Assembly (NCBI RefSeq): GCF_022601675.1
Contig: NZ_JAKVIL010000015.1
Span: 1 to 64,000 of the forward strand
Reading direction: 5' to 3'
From: Ancylobacter gelatini
Lineage (GTDB): Bacteria; Pseudomonadota; Alphaproteobacteria; Rhizobiales; Xanthobacteraceae
Length of the DNA stretch: 64,000 bases
The notes beneath the pieces were generated by a model. The model worked only from the letters and a program-made list of their open reading frames with translations. It did no database searches and had not been told where the DNA came from. A program made the translations under genes and the position numbers. Position 1 is the stretch's first letter. Every line of letters begins with the position of its first letter. Below, in pieces: positions 8,311 to 16,519 of this stretch.

Positions 8311-8360
8311 TCCGTTTCGGGTCGCCCTTGCCGGGCATATATCGGCCGGAAAGATCTATC

Positions 8361-8390
8361 GGGGGCGCTTGAAGCGCCCCCGTCGCGTTT
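8361..8390 (+). terminator. Intrinsic terminator candidate of mucR
   Basis: GGGGGCGCTT (8361-8370) and AAGCGCCCCC (8372-8381) are exact complements, forming a strong GC stem with a 5-nt effective loop, followed by a short TTTC stretch. It lies 50 bp after the mucR stop. The remaining 8391-8621 up to the next stop shows nothing I can call. Confidence 0.65.
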
Positions 8391-8621
8391 CTGGAGCCCG
8401 CTCAGGAGCGCGATTGCGCTGGTGTAACGGCGCCATCCGCCGGGCTGTTGCGATCGAGGATGGCGCGCGGCGTGCCGTCGGCCCGGATGGCTTCAATGCT
8501 GTCCGTGAACGGCGTCCGTGCCGGCGGACGACAAGCGGCCGCGCTCGGGTAAGACCCACCGGCTCCCGCCTCTGCGCCACTGCGCGGACGAGATCGGCGT
8601 GGAGGGCTTTCCGGGCTCGCC

Positions 8622-9347
8622 TCAGCGGTCCGGCCGGATCTCGTTCCCAAGCACCAGGCGCGTGACCCGCCAGCCATTGAGGTGGTGAGCGCGCAGCAAT
8701 TCCCGAAGCAGCGGACCTTGCCGCTGCTTGAGCGCCTGCAGGATCTGTTCGTGCTCCATCACCGCGCAGCTCCAGCGCTGCCGGACGCGGTTGCCGGCGA
8801 AGCGGTAGAGCCGGACCCTTGCGCTCTCGGCCCGATAGACCCGCGAAAGCGCGGGATTATGGGCGCAGTCGACGATGTTCTGGTGGATGTCCTGGTTGAT
8901 GCGGAAATAGCCCATCAGATCGCCGTCCCGCTGACAGGCCACCATCTGGCCATGCAGCGCCTCGACCGCCGCGAACTGGGCGGCCGTTGCGCGGGCGCAG
9001 GCCGGCTCGGCGGCCACGCTTTCCAGCCCGACCAGCAGTTCCATCGCCATGTCGACGTCGGCCGGCGACAGTTCGGCGACCTGCGCCCCGCGATTGGGCA
9101 CGATGTGCAGCAGCCCCTCGGTCTCCAGGATCTTGAAGGCTTCCCGCAGCGGCGTGCGCGTCACGCCGAGTCCCTCGGTCAACATACGCTCGGAAATCCG
9201 CCGGCCGGCTGGCAGATCGCCGCCAAGGATCATGTCGCGCAGGCGTTCGGCGACATGGGTCGCGCTGCGGCCGCGCAGGCTGCGAAAGCCTTCCGGCGCA
9301 ACGACGGACGCCGTTTCGGCAGGGGCCATGTCGGAGTCAGATTGCAT
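8622..9347 (-). CDS. GntR-family regulator with FCD ligand domain
   Basis: Transcription factor of 241 aa with an N-terminal winged helix (AERLRDMILGGDLPAGRRISERMLTE, then TRTPLREAFKILETEGLL) and an all-helical FCD effector domain with its D-x3-H and later His positions (INQDIHQNI, EHEQIL). FCD regulators usually sense small organic acids. It is divergent from the amidohydrolase-Tct operon, so it probably controls that operon and itself. The start is uncertain: ATG 9347 (AAGGGG 10 nt upstream) is chosen, ATG 9329 is possible, and ATG 9395 with a nearby AGGA would add 16 residues. Two near-identical boxes lie at 9341 and 9404; the first overlaps the chosen start. Confidence 0.85.
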   Translation of the reverse strand: MQSDSDMAPAETASVVAPEGFRSLRGRSATHVAERLRDMILGGDLPAGRRISERMLTEGLGVTRTPLREAFKILETEGLLHIVPNRGAQVAELSPADVDMAMELLVGLESVAAEPACARATAAQFAAVEALHGQMVACQRDGDLMGYFRINQDIHQNIVDCAHNPALSRVYRAESARVRLYRFAGNRVRQRWSCAVMEHEQILQALKQRQGPLLRELLRAHHLNGWRVTRLVLGNEIRPDR

Positions 9348-9415
9348 GCAAATGCATCCCCTTATTTTGCTTTTGCGGCAATTCTCATTGACCACGTCCT
9401 ATAATTACATGCAAT
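9341..9415. promoter_or_regulatory. Paired GntR operator candidates in the divergent region
   Basis: ATTGCATGCAA (9341-9351) and ATTACATGCAA (9404-9414) differ at one base and are nearly palindromic around CATG. Their start-to-start distance is 63 bp, about six helical turns, so two dimers would sit on the same face of DNA. They lie between the GntR gene and the Tct operon and are the best operator candidates. Confidence 0.45.
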
Positions 9416-9494
9416 ATAGGAAATAGGCGCTATGAGCTTCGCGTGAAGACGAGGCTGGGGGCCGCTGAGGAAAACGTCACAGGAGAGAACAGGC

Positions 9495-9548
9495 ATGTCC
9501 CCGTTCGATGCCGGATCGCGTCCCGTCCGCCCGGAGGCGCGGCTATGA
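9495..9548 (+). CDS. Short leader ORF coupled to the amidohydrolase gene
   Basis: A 17-codon frame (MSPFDAGSRPVRPEARL) begins at ATG 9495, 4 nt after a strong AGGAGAGAAC ribosome site. Its TGA (9546-9548) overlaps the amidohydrolase ATG (9545) as ATGA. The amidohydrolase has no better ribosome site of its own apart from GGAGG inside this frame. It may be a leader for translational coupling, the remnant of a larger gene, or chance. Confidence 0.4.
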   Translation: MSPFDAGSRPVRPEARL

Positions 9549-10516
9549 CGACGGAGCGTGCGACCGTGTCCGCGCCTGCGGAAAGCAAGGCGCCGGAACG
9601 TTTTCCCGATGACGACCTCCCGATCATCGACGCCCATCACCATTACTGGGATCTGTCGCTGCGCAAGCATCCCTGGCTGATCGACGCGCCCGTGCCGGGA
9701 CATCGCTATGGCGACTATCGCGCGTTCTGCGTCGATTTCTGGCCGGAAGATTATGCCCGTGCCGTTGGCCGTCACCGGATTGTCGGCAATGTCTATATGG
9801 AAGCCGAGTGGGATCACGACGACCCGATCGGCGAGACGCGCTGGATTCACGACCTGGCGGCGCGCACCGGCTTTCCCCACGCGATGATCGCCCAGGCCTG
9901 GCTCGACCGCGACGATGTCGCCGAGGTGCTGGCGGCGCAGGCGCAGTTCGAGCTGGTCCGCGCCATCCGGCACAAGCCCAGGGGTGTTGCCCGCTGGCAG
10001 GACTGGACGCCCGGCCACGGCCTGCCCGGTTCCATGCTCTGTCCGCGCTACCGCGAGGGTTATGCGCGTCTGGCCGACCACGACCTGCATTTCGAATTGC
10101 AGACCCCGTACTGGCACCTGCCGGATGCCGCCGACCTCGCCCGCGCCTTTCCGCACATCCTCATGGTGATCAACCATGCCGGGGTGCCCGGAGACCGCGA
10201 TCCCGACACGCTGCGGCGCTGGCGCGCGGCGATGGCGGAGGTGGCGACGTGCCCGAACGTGATGGTGAAGATCTCCGGCCTCGGCGTTCCCGGCGAAGCC
10301 TGGACCCGCGAGTCCAACGACTATGTGGTGCGCGAGACCATCGCGCTGTTCGGCGCCGAGCGCTGCATGTTCGCGAGCAATTTCCCCGTCGACGGCCTGT
10401 TCCGCTCGCTGGAAGGCATCTTCGACGACTTCAAGGCGATCACGGCCGGGCTGGCGCCCGCCGATCGTCTTCGCCTGTTCCACGATAACGCCAAGGCCGT
10501 CTACCGGCTGACCTGA
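9545..10516 (+). CDS. Amidohydrolase-2 family hydrolase, lactonase-like (COG3618 type)
   Basis: TIM-barrel metal-dependent hydrolase of 323 aa. It has IIDAHHHYWD near residue 30 (the HxH metal site), a long middle barrel and LPDAADLARAFPHILMVINHAG with a conserved His, then FASNFPVDGL in place of the usual xGSDWP. Relatives open sugar-acid or aromatic lactones (for example L-fucono- or 2-pyrone-4,6-dicarboxylate lactonases). It is first in an operon with a Tct transporter, a DRL oxidoreductase and a PdxA homologue, so it may hydrolyse an imported lactone or an intermediate. The start ATG 9545 overlaps a 17-codon leader frame. A GTG at 9443 in frame is less likely. Confidence 0.75.
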   Translation: MTTERATVSAPAESKAPERFPDDDLPIIDAHHHYWDLSLRKHPWLIDAPVPGHRYGDYRAFCVDFWPEDYARAVGRHRIVGNVYMEAEWDHDDPIGETRWIHDLAARTGFPHAMIAQAWLDRDDVAEVLAAQAQFELVRAIRHKPRGVARWQDWTPGHGLPGSMLCPRYREGYARLADHDLHFELQTPYWHLPDAADLARAFPHILMVINHAGVPGDRDPDTLRRWRAAMAEVATCPNVMVKISGLGVPGEAWTRESNDYVVRETIALFGAERCMFASNFPVDGLFRSLEGIFDDFKAITAGLAPADRLRLFHDNAKAVYRLT

Positions 10517-10527
10517 AGGAGGAAACC

Positions 10528-11529
10528 ATGCGCCTGATCGACACTCTCATGTCGTCACGACCCCTGCGCCTCGGCGCCGTCGTGGCGGCGCTTTTCGCGC
10601 CGCTCGCGGCCCCGGCCGTGGCCGCCGACTATCCCAGCCGCCCGATCACCGTCTTCGTTCCCTATCCGGCGGGCGGCGGCACCGACATTGTGGCGCGCAC
10701 CCTCACCGGCCTGCTCGAGAAGGAACTCGGGGTGCCGATCAACGTCGTCAACAAGGCCGGCGGCGGCGGCATTCCCGGCCAGACCGCGGTCGCCAATGCC
10801 AAGCCCGACGGCTACACGCTCGGTGTCATCGCCAGCGATATCAGCCTCTACAAGCCCCAGGGTCTGGCCGAGCTGACCTTCGCCGACATGACCCCCATCG
10901 GCCAGACCAATGAACTGGTCGGCGGCGTCACCGTGATCGAGGGTTCACCCTACAAGACGATGCAGGAGCTGGTCGCGGCCATCAAGGCCAAGCCGGGCGA
11001 GCTGAAGGCCACCGGCGCGGCGCCGGGCTCGAACTGGAACATCGGCTTCGCCGGCATGATGCTCGGCCTCGGCCTCGACCCGGCCACGGTGATCTGGGTG
11101 CCGACCCAGGGTGGAACCGCCGGCCATCTCGACGTCGCCGCCGGCAACTCGACCTTCGCGACCGCCTCGCTCGCCGAAGGCCGCGCCCTCATCGAATCCA
11201 ACAAGATCAAGCCGCTGGCGGTGATGTCGAAGCAGCGCCTCGACAGCTTCCCGGACGTGCCGACGTTGAAGGAAACCACCGGCATCGACTGGACCTTCGC
11301 GCTCTGGCACGGAATGGTCGGCCCCAAGGGCCTGCCGGACGATATCGTCGCCAAGCTCGCGCCCGCGGTGAAGAAGGTCGCGGAGAGCGAGGAGTTCCGC
11401 AAGCCGCTGCGCGAGCGCGGGTTTACTCCGGTCTATCGCGACCCGGCGCAGTTCCGCGAATTCATGGCGCAGGATCTGTCCGAGATGCAGCGCGTGTTCG
11501 ACCAGCTCGCCAAGCTGAAGCAGAACTAG
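10528..11529 (+). CDS. tctC: Tripartite tricarboxylate transporter solute-binding protein
   Basis: Periplasmic receptor (333 aa) of a TTT/Bug-family carboxylate importer. A Sec signal peptide ends near residue 33 (AAPAVAADYPSRPI). The mature part begins with the family motif YPSRPITVFVPYPAGGGTDIVAR and has GGGGIPGQTAVANAKPDGYTLG for the ligand carboxylate loop. AAGGAGG precedes the ATG by a few bases. The TctB and TctA genes follow directly, completing the system. The ligand is unknown, but family members bind citrate, dicarboxylates, aromatic acids or sugar acids. Confidence 0.9.
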   Translation: MRLIDTLMSSRPLRLGAVVAALFAPLAAPAVAADYPSRPITVFVPYPAGGGTDIVARTLTGLLEKELGVPINVVNKAGGGGIPGQTAVANAKPDGYTLGVIASDISLYKPQGLAELTFADMTPIGQTNELVGGVTVIEGSPYKTMQELVAAIKAKPGELKATGAAPGSNWNIGFAGMMLGLGLDPATVIWVPTQGGTAGHLDVAAGNSTFATASLAEGRALIESNKIKPLAVMSKQRLDSFPDVPTLKETTGIDWTFALWHGMVGPKGLPDDIVAKLAPAVKKVAESEEFRKPLRERGFTPVYRDPAQFREFMAQDLSEMQRVFDQLAKLKQN

Positions 11530-11539
11530 GAGCACGGCC

Positions 11540-12013
11540 TTGAAGATCGGCGGTGGCCTGCTCGGCCTGCTCATTGTCGCGCTCGGCCTCGCCGTGATCT
11601 GGAACGTGCGCGGCTTCCCGTCCATGCCCGGTCACAGTTTCGGGCCGGGCCTGTTCCCCACCATGATCGCCGGCGGCCTTCTGGTCTGCGGCGGCCTCCT
11701 GCTGGTGCGCGTCCTCCGGGCCGCACCGGCAGGCGCCTTCAGCGTCGATGCCGGCGCCTGGCGCGACAATCCCCACGGCGCCGTCAGCGGCGCCATGATG
11801 GTGGCGGCGATCCTCGCCTTCATCTTTCTCGGCGATGAGATCGGCTTCCAGATCATCGGGTTCGTCACCCTGTGCGCGTTTTATCTCTGGCTCGGGCGGG
11901 GGCCGGTAAAGGCGCTGACCATCGCAGCGCTCGTGATCGTCTCGCTCGACCTGTTGTTCCGCATCGTCCTGCGCGTGCCCGTGCCGTCGGGCCCCCTTAC
12001 CGGCTTGTGGTGA
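11540..12013 (+). CDS. tctB: Tripartite tricarboxylate transporter small membrane subunit
   Basis: A 157-aa inner-membrane protein with four predicted helices (about 5-22, 40-60, 80-100, 110-145), the layout of TctB. The start is TTG 11540, 9 nt after TAGGAG; no ATG or GTG fits better. The gene sits between tctC (10 bp upstream) and tctA (6 bp downstream). TctB sequences diverge strongly, so position and topology carry the assignment. Confidence 0.85.
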   Translation: MKIGGGLLGLLIVALGLAVIWNVRGFPSMPGHSFGPGLFPTMIAGGLLVCGGLLLVRVLRAAPAGAFSVDAGAWRDNPHGAVSGAMMVAAILAFIFLGDEIGFQIIGFVTLCAFYLWLGRGPVKALTIAALVIVSLDLLFRIVLRVPVPSGPLTGLW

Positions 12014-12019
12014 TCCCTC

Positions 12020-13543
12020 ATGGATATGTTCATCGCCGCCCTTCACATGGTGATCGAGCCCTCGACGCTGCTCACGCTGGTCGCCTCCAGCCTGTTCGGC
12101 TTCGCCGTGGGCTGTCTTCCCGGCCTTACCGCCACGATGGCGGTGGCGCTGCTGGTGCCCATGACGTTCTTCATGAGCCCGATCGCCGCCATCACCTCCA
12201 TTGTCGCGGCCTCCGCGATGGCGATCTTTGCCGGCGACATTCCCGGCGCGCTGCTGCGCATGCCGGGCACGCCGGCCTCCGCGGCCTATGTCGAGGATTC
12301 CCATATTCTCACCAAGCGTGGCGACGCGGGGCTGGTCATCACCTCGAACGCCGCGTTCTCCGCGATCGGCGGCATTTTTGGCACGCTCGTCCTGATCGTG
12401 GCGGCGCCGGCCCTTGCCGATTTCGCGCTCGATTTCAGCGCCTATGAGTTCTTCTGGCTCGGTGTGCTCGGGCTCTCCTGCGCGGTGTTCGTGGCGGGGG
12501 ATGATCTGGTCAAGGGCATGACCTCGCTGATGTTCGGCCTGCTCATCGCCACCGTCGGAATGGACTACACGACCGGGCACCCGCGTTTCACCTTCGGCAT
12601 CGTCAACCTGCTTGAGGGCGTCAGCTTCATTCCCGGCCTGATCGGCATGTTCGCCCTGCCGGAAATCCTGCGCTCGCTGCTCACGCCGGGCCATGTCGCC
12701 ACCGTGGCGAAGATCCAGACCAGGGGCGCGTGGCGCAAGACCTGGGAAGCGGGGAAGCGCTACTGGGGGCAGATGGTGGGCGGCAGCGTGCTCGGCACCA
12801 TCATCGGCGCACTGCCCGGTGGCGGCGCCGATACCGCCGCCTGGATCAGCTATGCCATGGCGAAGAAGACCTCGAAGGAGCCGGAGAAGTTCGGCAAGGG
12901 GCACATCGAGGGCATCGTCGCCGGCAGCGCCGCCAACAATGCCGCCCTGAGCGGGGCGTGGATCCCGGCCATCGTCTTCGCCATTCCCGGCGACACCATC
13001 ACCGCCATCGGAATCGGCGTTCTCTACCTCAAGGGCGTCAATCCCGGCCCGACGGTGTTCATCAACAATGGCGAGCTGTTCTACGCCGTCTTCATCGTCT
13101 TCATCCTCGCCAATCTGCTTATGTTTCCGCTCGGCTCCCTCGCCATGCGCATCGCGCAGGTGGTGCTGCGCATCCCGCGCGACCTGATCCTGCCGGCGCT
13201 GCTCGTGCTCTCCGTCACCGGCGGCTATGCGATCGACAATGACTTCTTCGGCATCTGGATCCTGCTGGGTCTCGGGGCGATGGCCTATCTGATGGAGGAG
13301 AACGGGTTCCCGATCGCCCCCATGGTGCTGGGAATCGTGCTGGGCGAGATCGTCGAGCAGAACTTCATGCAGGCGCTGATCAGCAGCAACGGCAATCTTC
13401 TCGGCCTGTTCAGCCGGCCGATCGCCGGCGTGCTCGGCGCCGCCACCATCATCATCTGGACGGTCCCGCTGCTGCGGTGGATCTGGTCGCGGTTCGTCGC
13501 CGCGCCGGGCGTGCCGGCCAGCGGACATCGGGGACACGAATGA
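12020..13543 (+). CDS. tctA: Tripartite tricarboxylate transporter large membrane subunit
   Basis: Twelve-helix permease (507 aa) that carries the substrate through the inner membrane together with TctB. Typical TctA segments are present: GCLPGLTATMAVALLVP in the first helices, AGDIPGALLRMPGTPASAA, and the later GGSVLGTIIGALPGGGADTAAW and PGDTITAIGIGVLYLKG repeats. Its stop overlaps the start of the DRL-type oxidoreductase gene by ATGA, tying transport to the downstream enzymes. Confidence 0.93.
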   Translation: MDMFIAALHMVIEPSTLLTLVASSLFGFAVGCLPGLTATMAVALLVPMTFFMSPIAAITSIVAASAMAIFAGDIPGALLRMPGTPASAAYVEDSHILTKRGDAGLVITSNAAFSAIGGIFGTLVLIVAAPALADFALDFSAYEFFWLGVLGLSCAVFVAGDDLVKGMTSLMFGLLIATVGMDYTTGHPRFTFGIVNLLEGVSFIPGLIGMFALPEILRSLLTPGHVATVAKIQTRGAWRKTWEAGKRYWGQMVGGSVLGTIIGALPGGGADTAAWISYAMAKKTSKEPEKFGKGHIEGIVAGSAANNAALSGAWIPAIVFAIPGDTITAIGIGVLYLKGVNPGPTVFINNGELFYAVFIVFILANLLMFPLGSLAMRIAQVVLRIPRDLILPALLVLSVTGGYAIDNDFFGIWILLGLGAMAYLMEENGFPIAPMVLGIVLGEIVEQNFMQALISSNGNLLGLFSRPIAGVLGAATIIIWTVPLLRWIWSRFVAAPGVPASGHRGHE

Positions 13544-14961
13544 ACTATCATCGCTATTTCGCCGTTGACCGCGAGCCGGTCGAGACCTGCGTCATCGGCA
13601 CGGGCGGCTTCGGCCGCAGCTTTCTGGCGCAGGGCCTGAGGGTGCCGCGGATGCGGGCGCGCGTCGCCGTGGACCGGGAGGCAGGCATCGCCGCGCAGGC
13701 GCTCGCCTCCGTCGGGGTGGAGCCGGGCCGCATCCATGTCTGCACCAGTCCCGCCGAAGCGAGGGCGGCTTTCGCGGCCGGTGATTTCGTGGCGGCGGGC
13801 GATCTTGCCGTGGTCATCGACCTGCCGCTGGACGTGGTGATCGAGGCGACCGGGCATCCCGGCGCCGGCGCGCGCCATGCCCGGCTGGCACTGGCCGCCG
13901 GCCGGCATCTCGCTGTCGTCACCAAGGAACTCGACAGCGTGGTCGGTCCGGGCATTGCCCGGCTGGCCGCCGAACGCGGCAAGGTGTCCAGCCCGGTCGA
14001 CGGCGATCAGCCGAGCCTGCTGATCGGCCTCATCACCTGGGCGCAGACGCTGGGCTTCGAGATCATCGCCGCCGGCAAGTCCAGTGAATATGATTTCGTG
14101 TTCGATCCCGCGACCGGCCTTCTGAGCAGCAATGGCCGCACGGTGTCGGCCCCCGCCATGGGCGATCTTCTCACGCTCGGGGACCGGCCGACCGCGGAAC
14201 TCGCCGCCGCCCGCTCGCAAGCCGCCGCCATGCTACCCCAGCGGGCCGTGCCCGATCTGTGCGAATTGCTGATCGTCGGCAACGCCACCGGCTTCCTGCC
14301 GGACCGGCCGGATCTTCATGCGCCCATCGCGCGGATATCGGAAGTCCCGAGCTTCCTCGCCACCCGGGCCGAGGGCGGCCTGTTGGCGGGCGAGCAGCGG
14401 ATCGACGTGTTCCACTGCCTGCGAACGCCGGACGAACCGAGCTTTGCCGGCGGCGTGTTCGTGATCATCCGCTGCCATGACCGCGAAACGTGGGACATGC
14501 TGGCCGAGAAGGGCCATGTGGTGAGCCGCACCGGCGACACCGCCATGCTCTATCTGCCGCGCCACCTGCTGGGACTGGAGGCGGCGACCAGCATTCTGGA
14601 GATCGCGCTTCTCGGCGCCTCGAGCGGGGGGCTCGCGCCGCGCCCGCATCTCGATCTGGTGACCCGCGCCACGCGTGACCTGCCGGCCGGCACCATGCTC
14701 GACATGGGCGGGCATCATCACACGATCGACGGGGCGACCGGCGAACTGGCGCCCGCCGCGCCATTGATGCCGGACGCGCCGGCGCCGTTCTATCTGGCCG
14801 CCAATTGCCGTCTGGCCCGTGCTGTCGCGCGCGGCCGGATCGTCACCATGGCCGACCTCGACATTTCCGAGGACTCCGAACTGCTGACACTTCGCCGGCT
14901 GCAGGACGCAGCCTTCTTCGACCCGGCCATGACGGCCGGCAGGATGTCGGAAGACGCCTGA
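13540..14961 (+). CDS. DXR-like (DRL) / SAF-domain NAD(P) oxidoreductase
   Basis: Protein of 473 aa in the homoserine-dehydrogenase-like family with a C-terminal SAF domain. An N-terminal Rossmann motif (VIGTGGFGRSF, residues 18-28) is followed by TKELDSVVGPG and a conserved DGDQPSL loop (residues 154-160). A SAF segment (RATRDLPAGTML ... CRLARAVARGRIVTMADLDI) closes the protein. The family includes Brucella DRL, a 1-deoxyxylulose-5-phosphate reductoisomerase; others are linked to sugar-acid catabolism. Here it is flanked by tctA (ATGA overlap) and pdxA (TGATG junction), so I infer oxidation or isomerisation of a hydroxy-acid phosphate or similar substrate. A second member of the family lies at 50440-51786. 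Confidence 0.78.
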   Translation: MNYHRYFAVDREPVETCVIGTGGFGRSFLAQGLRVPRMRARVAVDREAGIAAQALASVGVEPGRIHVCTSPAEARAAFAAGDFVAAGDLAVVIDLPLDVVIEATGHPGAGARHARLALAAGRHLAVVTKELDSVVGPGIARLAAERGKVSSPVDGDQPSLLIGLITWAQTLGFEIIAAGKSSEYDFVFDPATGLLSSNGRTVSAPAMGDLLTLGDRPTAELAAARSQAAAMLPQRAVPDLCELLIVGNATGFLPDRPDLHAPIARISEVPSFLATRAEGGLLAGEQRIDVFHCLRTPDEPSFAGGVFVIIRCHDRETWDMLAEKGHVVSRTGDTAMLYLPRHLLGLEAATSILEIALLGASSGGLAPRPHLDLVTRATRDLPAGTMLDMGGHHHTIDGATGELAPAAPLMPDAPAPFYLAANCRLARAVARGRIVTMADLDISEDSELLTLRRLQDAAFFDPAMTAGRMSEDA

Positions 14962-14990
14962 TGACCTTTGCCGGCACCAAGGAGATGTTC

Positions 14991-15998
14991 ATGAAACCCC
15001 GTATTGCCCTCGCGCCGGGCGATCCCGCCGGCGTTGGCTCCGAACTCATCGTCCGGCTTCTGGCCAATGCCGTGAACCGGGACGCTGCTGACATCCTGCT
15101 GGTCGCCGATCGCGGCGAGCTGGAGGAAGGCATGCGCATCTGCGGCGAGCGCTTCGAGTACGCGGTGGCCGACGCCGATGGCGCGCCGGCCTTCGCTCCG
15201 GGCATTCCGGTGTTGGTCGATTATCGTGGCCGGGCCGAGGCCCCCTTCGAGCGGGCGGCGTCCACGGCCAATGGCGGACGCTACGCCATGGACACGCTGC
15301 GTCGCGCCATCGAGTACACGGTCGGGGGCGTGACCGATGCGGTCTGCTTCGCGCCGCTCAACAAGCATTCGCTGCATCTGGGCGGCCTTGGCCATCCCGA
15401 CGAGACGCATTGGTTCGCCGAAATGCTGCATCCCAATGGCCCCTATGGCGAACTGAACGCGCTTGACGGGCTGTGGACCAGCCGCGTCACCAGCCATGTG
15501 CCGCTGAAGGATGTGTCCGGCCTGCTCACCGAGGAGCGCATCGTCGGTGCGATCCGGCTGATCCACTCCACACTGGTCGGCGTCGGCGTCAGCGAGCCGC
15601 GCATCGCCCTGTGCGGCCTCAATCCGCATGCCGGCGACAATGGCAGCTTCGGGCGCGAGGAAATCGACGTGATCGGCCCGGCGATCGAGGCGGCGCGCCG
15701 ACAGGGATTGCCGGTGATCGGCATGTATCCGGCCGACACGATCTTCCTGAAGAAGGACGAGGTCGACGCGATCGTGACCATGTATCACGACCAGGGTCAG
15801 ATCGCGATGAAGCTGATGGGCTTCTCACGCGGTGTTACCGTCCATGGCGGCATGCCGATCCCGATCGCCACCCCGGCCCATGGCACGGCCTTCGACATCT
15901 ACGGCCAGGGCGAGGCCGGTTGGGGCGCAATCCAGGCGGCGTTCGATGTCGCCTGCCGCATGGCACGGGCCCGCCAGGCAAGGCAGCACGCCGCCTGA
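14991..15998 (+). CDS. pdxA: PdxA-family 4-phospho-hydroxy-acid dehydrogenase (PdxA2-like)
   Basis: A 335-aa oxidative decarboxylase. It begins with the family signature RIALAPGDPAGVGSEL and has NKHSLHLGG, the zinc/substrate histidines in GLNPHAGDNGSFG, and MYHDQGQIAMKLMGF. PdxA makes pyridoxal precursors from 4-phosphohydroxythreonine, but PdxA2 homologues act in D-threonate/D-erythronate use and other relatives act on cis-dihydrodiols. Its place in a Tct transporter operon argues for catabolism. The DUF1537 kinase normally paired with PdxA2 is not in this window. The start at ATG 14991 follows AAGGAG by 6 nt; ATG 14961 (TGATG with the previous stop) is an alternative. Confidence 0.85.
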   Translation: MKPRIALAPGDPAGVGSELIVRLLANAVNRDAADILLVADRGELEEGMRICGERFEYAVADADGAPAFAPGIPVLVDYRGRAEAPFERAASTANGGRYAMDTLRRAIEYTVGGVTDAVCFAPLNKHSLHLGGLGHPDETHWFAEMLHPNGPYGELNALDGLWTSRVTSHVPLKDVSGLLTEERIVGAIRLIHSTLVGVGVSEPRIALCGLNPHAGDNGSFGREEIDVIGPAIEAARRQGLPVIGMYPADTIFLKKDEVDAIVTMYHDQGQIAMKLMGFSRGVTVHGGMPIPIATPAHGTAFDIYGQGEAGWGAIQAAFDVACRMARARQARQHAA

Positions 15999-16005
15999 CG
16001 ACCAT

Positions 16006-16050
16006 GGGGCGCCGCGAAGCGGCAGGCCCGGCGCGGCGCCCCTCTCTTAT
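16006..16050 (+). terminator. Intrinsic terminator candidate of the tct-pdxA operon
   Basis: GGGGCGCCGC (16006-16015) and GCGGCGCCCC (16033-16042) are exact complements around a 17-nt loop, followed by TCTCTTATGTT. It begins 7 bp after the pdxA stop. Confidence 0.6.
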
Positions 16051-16519
16051 GTTGACCGCCACGTCCGCCCGGCTTTGGCTGGTTGCGCGTCAGCGCCGCC
16101 CGGCGTTGCGCGCCAGTGCGCCCTGACCCACGCGATCGTGCAAATCGCGCGTAGCGGCCGGGCGTGAGGCGTCTGTCATCCGCGCGGTCGTTCTGCGCGC
16201 TCATGCCACCCGTGACGCCGCCGGGAACCTTCCGGGGCAGGCGGGCGAGACCCCTGTCCCACCGCTCGTTCATCCGATTGCGCAAGCGACCGCGGAGGCC
16301 GCGTAGCCTCTTCGGCTGCGCGTTGTTGCAGCGTCTTCCCTTCCATCATGCAGGTCGTGACCCTCTCATCGGCATCGATTGCCGCTGGCAGCGGTCCCGT
16401 ATTTCCAGACTCAAAAGTCAAACAATATGACTATTCAAGGCGCGTCTCCTGTGACATAAATTCCGCGTCCAGAAGCGCCCGGGACGTGGCACGCGGACGA
16501 TCCCATGGGAGAAACGCCA
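16043..16519. other. Intergenic region upstream of the sugar island
   Basis: 477 bp without a credible gene; the open frames are arginine-rich shadows. The last 110 bp turn AT-rich and hold the likely control region of ytfQ: an inverted repeat AGTCA-N7-TGACT (16416-16432) and, just after it, a weak promoter candidate. The FadR-type regulator encoded at 21193 is the natural candidate to bind here. Confidence 0.45.
16416..16462 (+). promoter_or_regulatory. Operator-like repeat and candidate promoter of ytfQ operon
   Basis: AGTCA (16416-16420) and TGACT (16428-16432) form an inverted repeat. TTCAAG (16434-16439) and TAAATT (16457-16462) are spaced 17 bp and could be -35 and -10 elements; both are only partial consensus matches. 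The start codon is 58 bp downstream. Confidence 0.3.

Noticed and set aside
11462-13537. 691-codon minus-strand open frame
   Set aside because: Antisense to tctB/tctA; extremely charged low-complexity sequence typical of shadows of membrane-protein genes.
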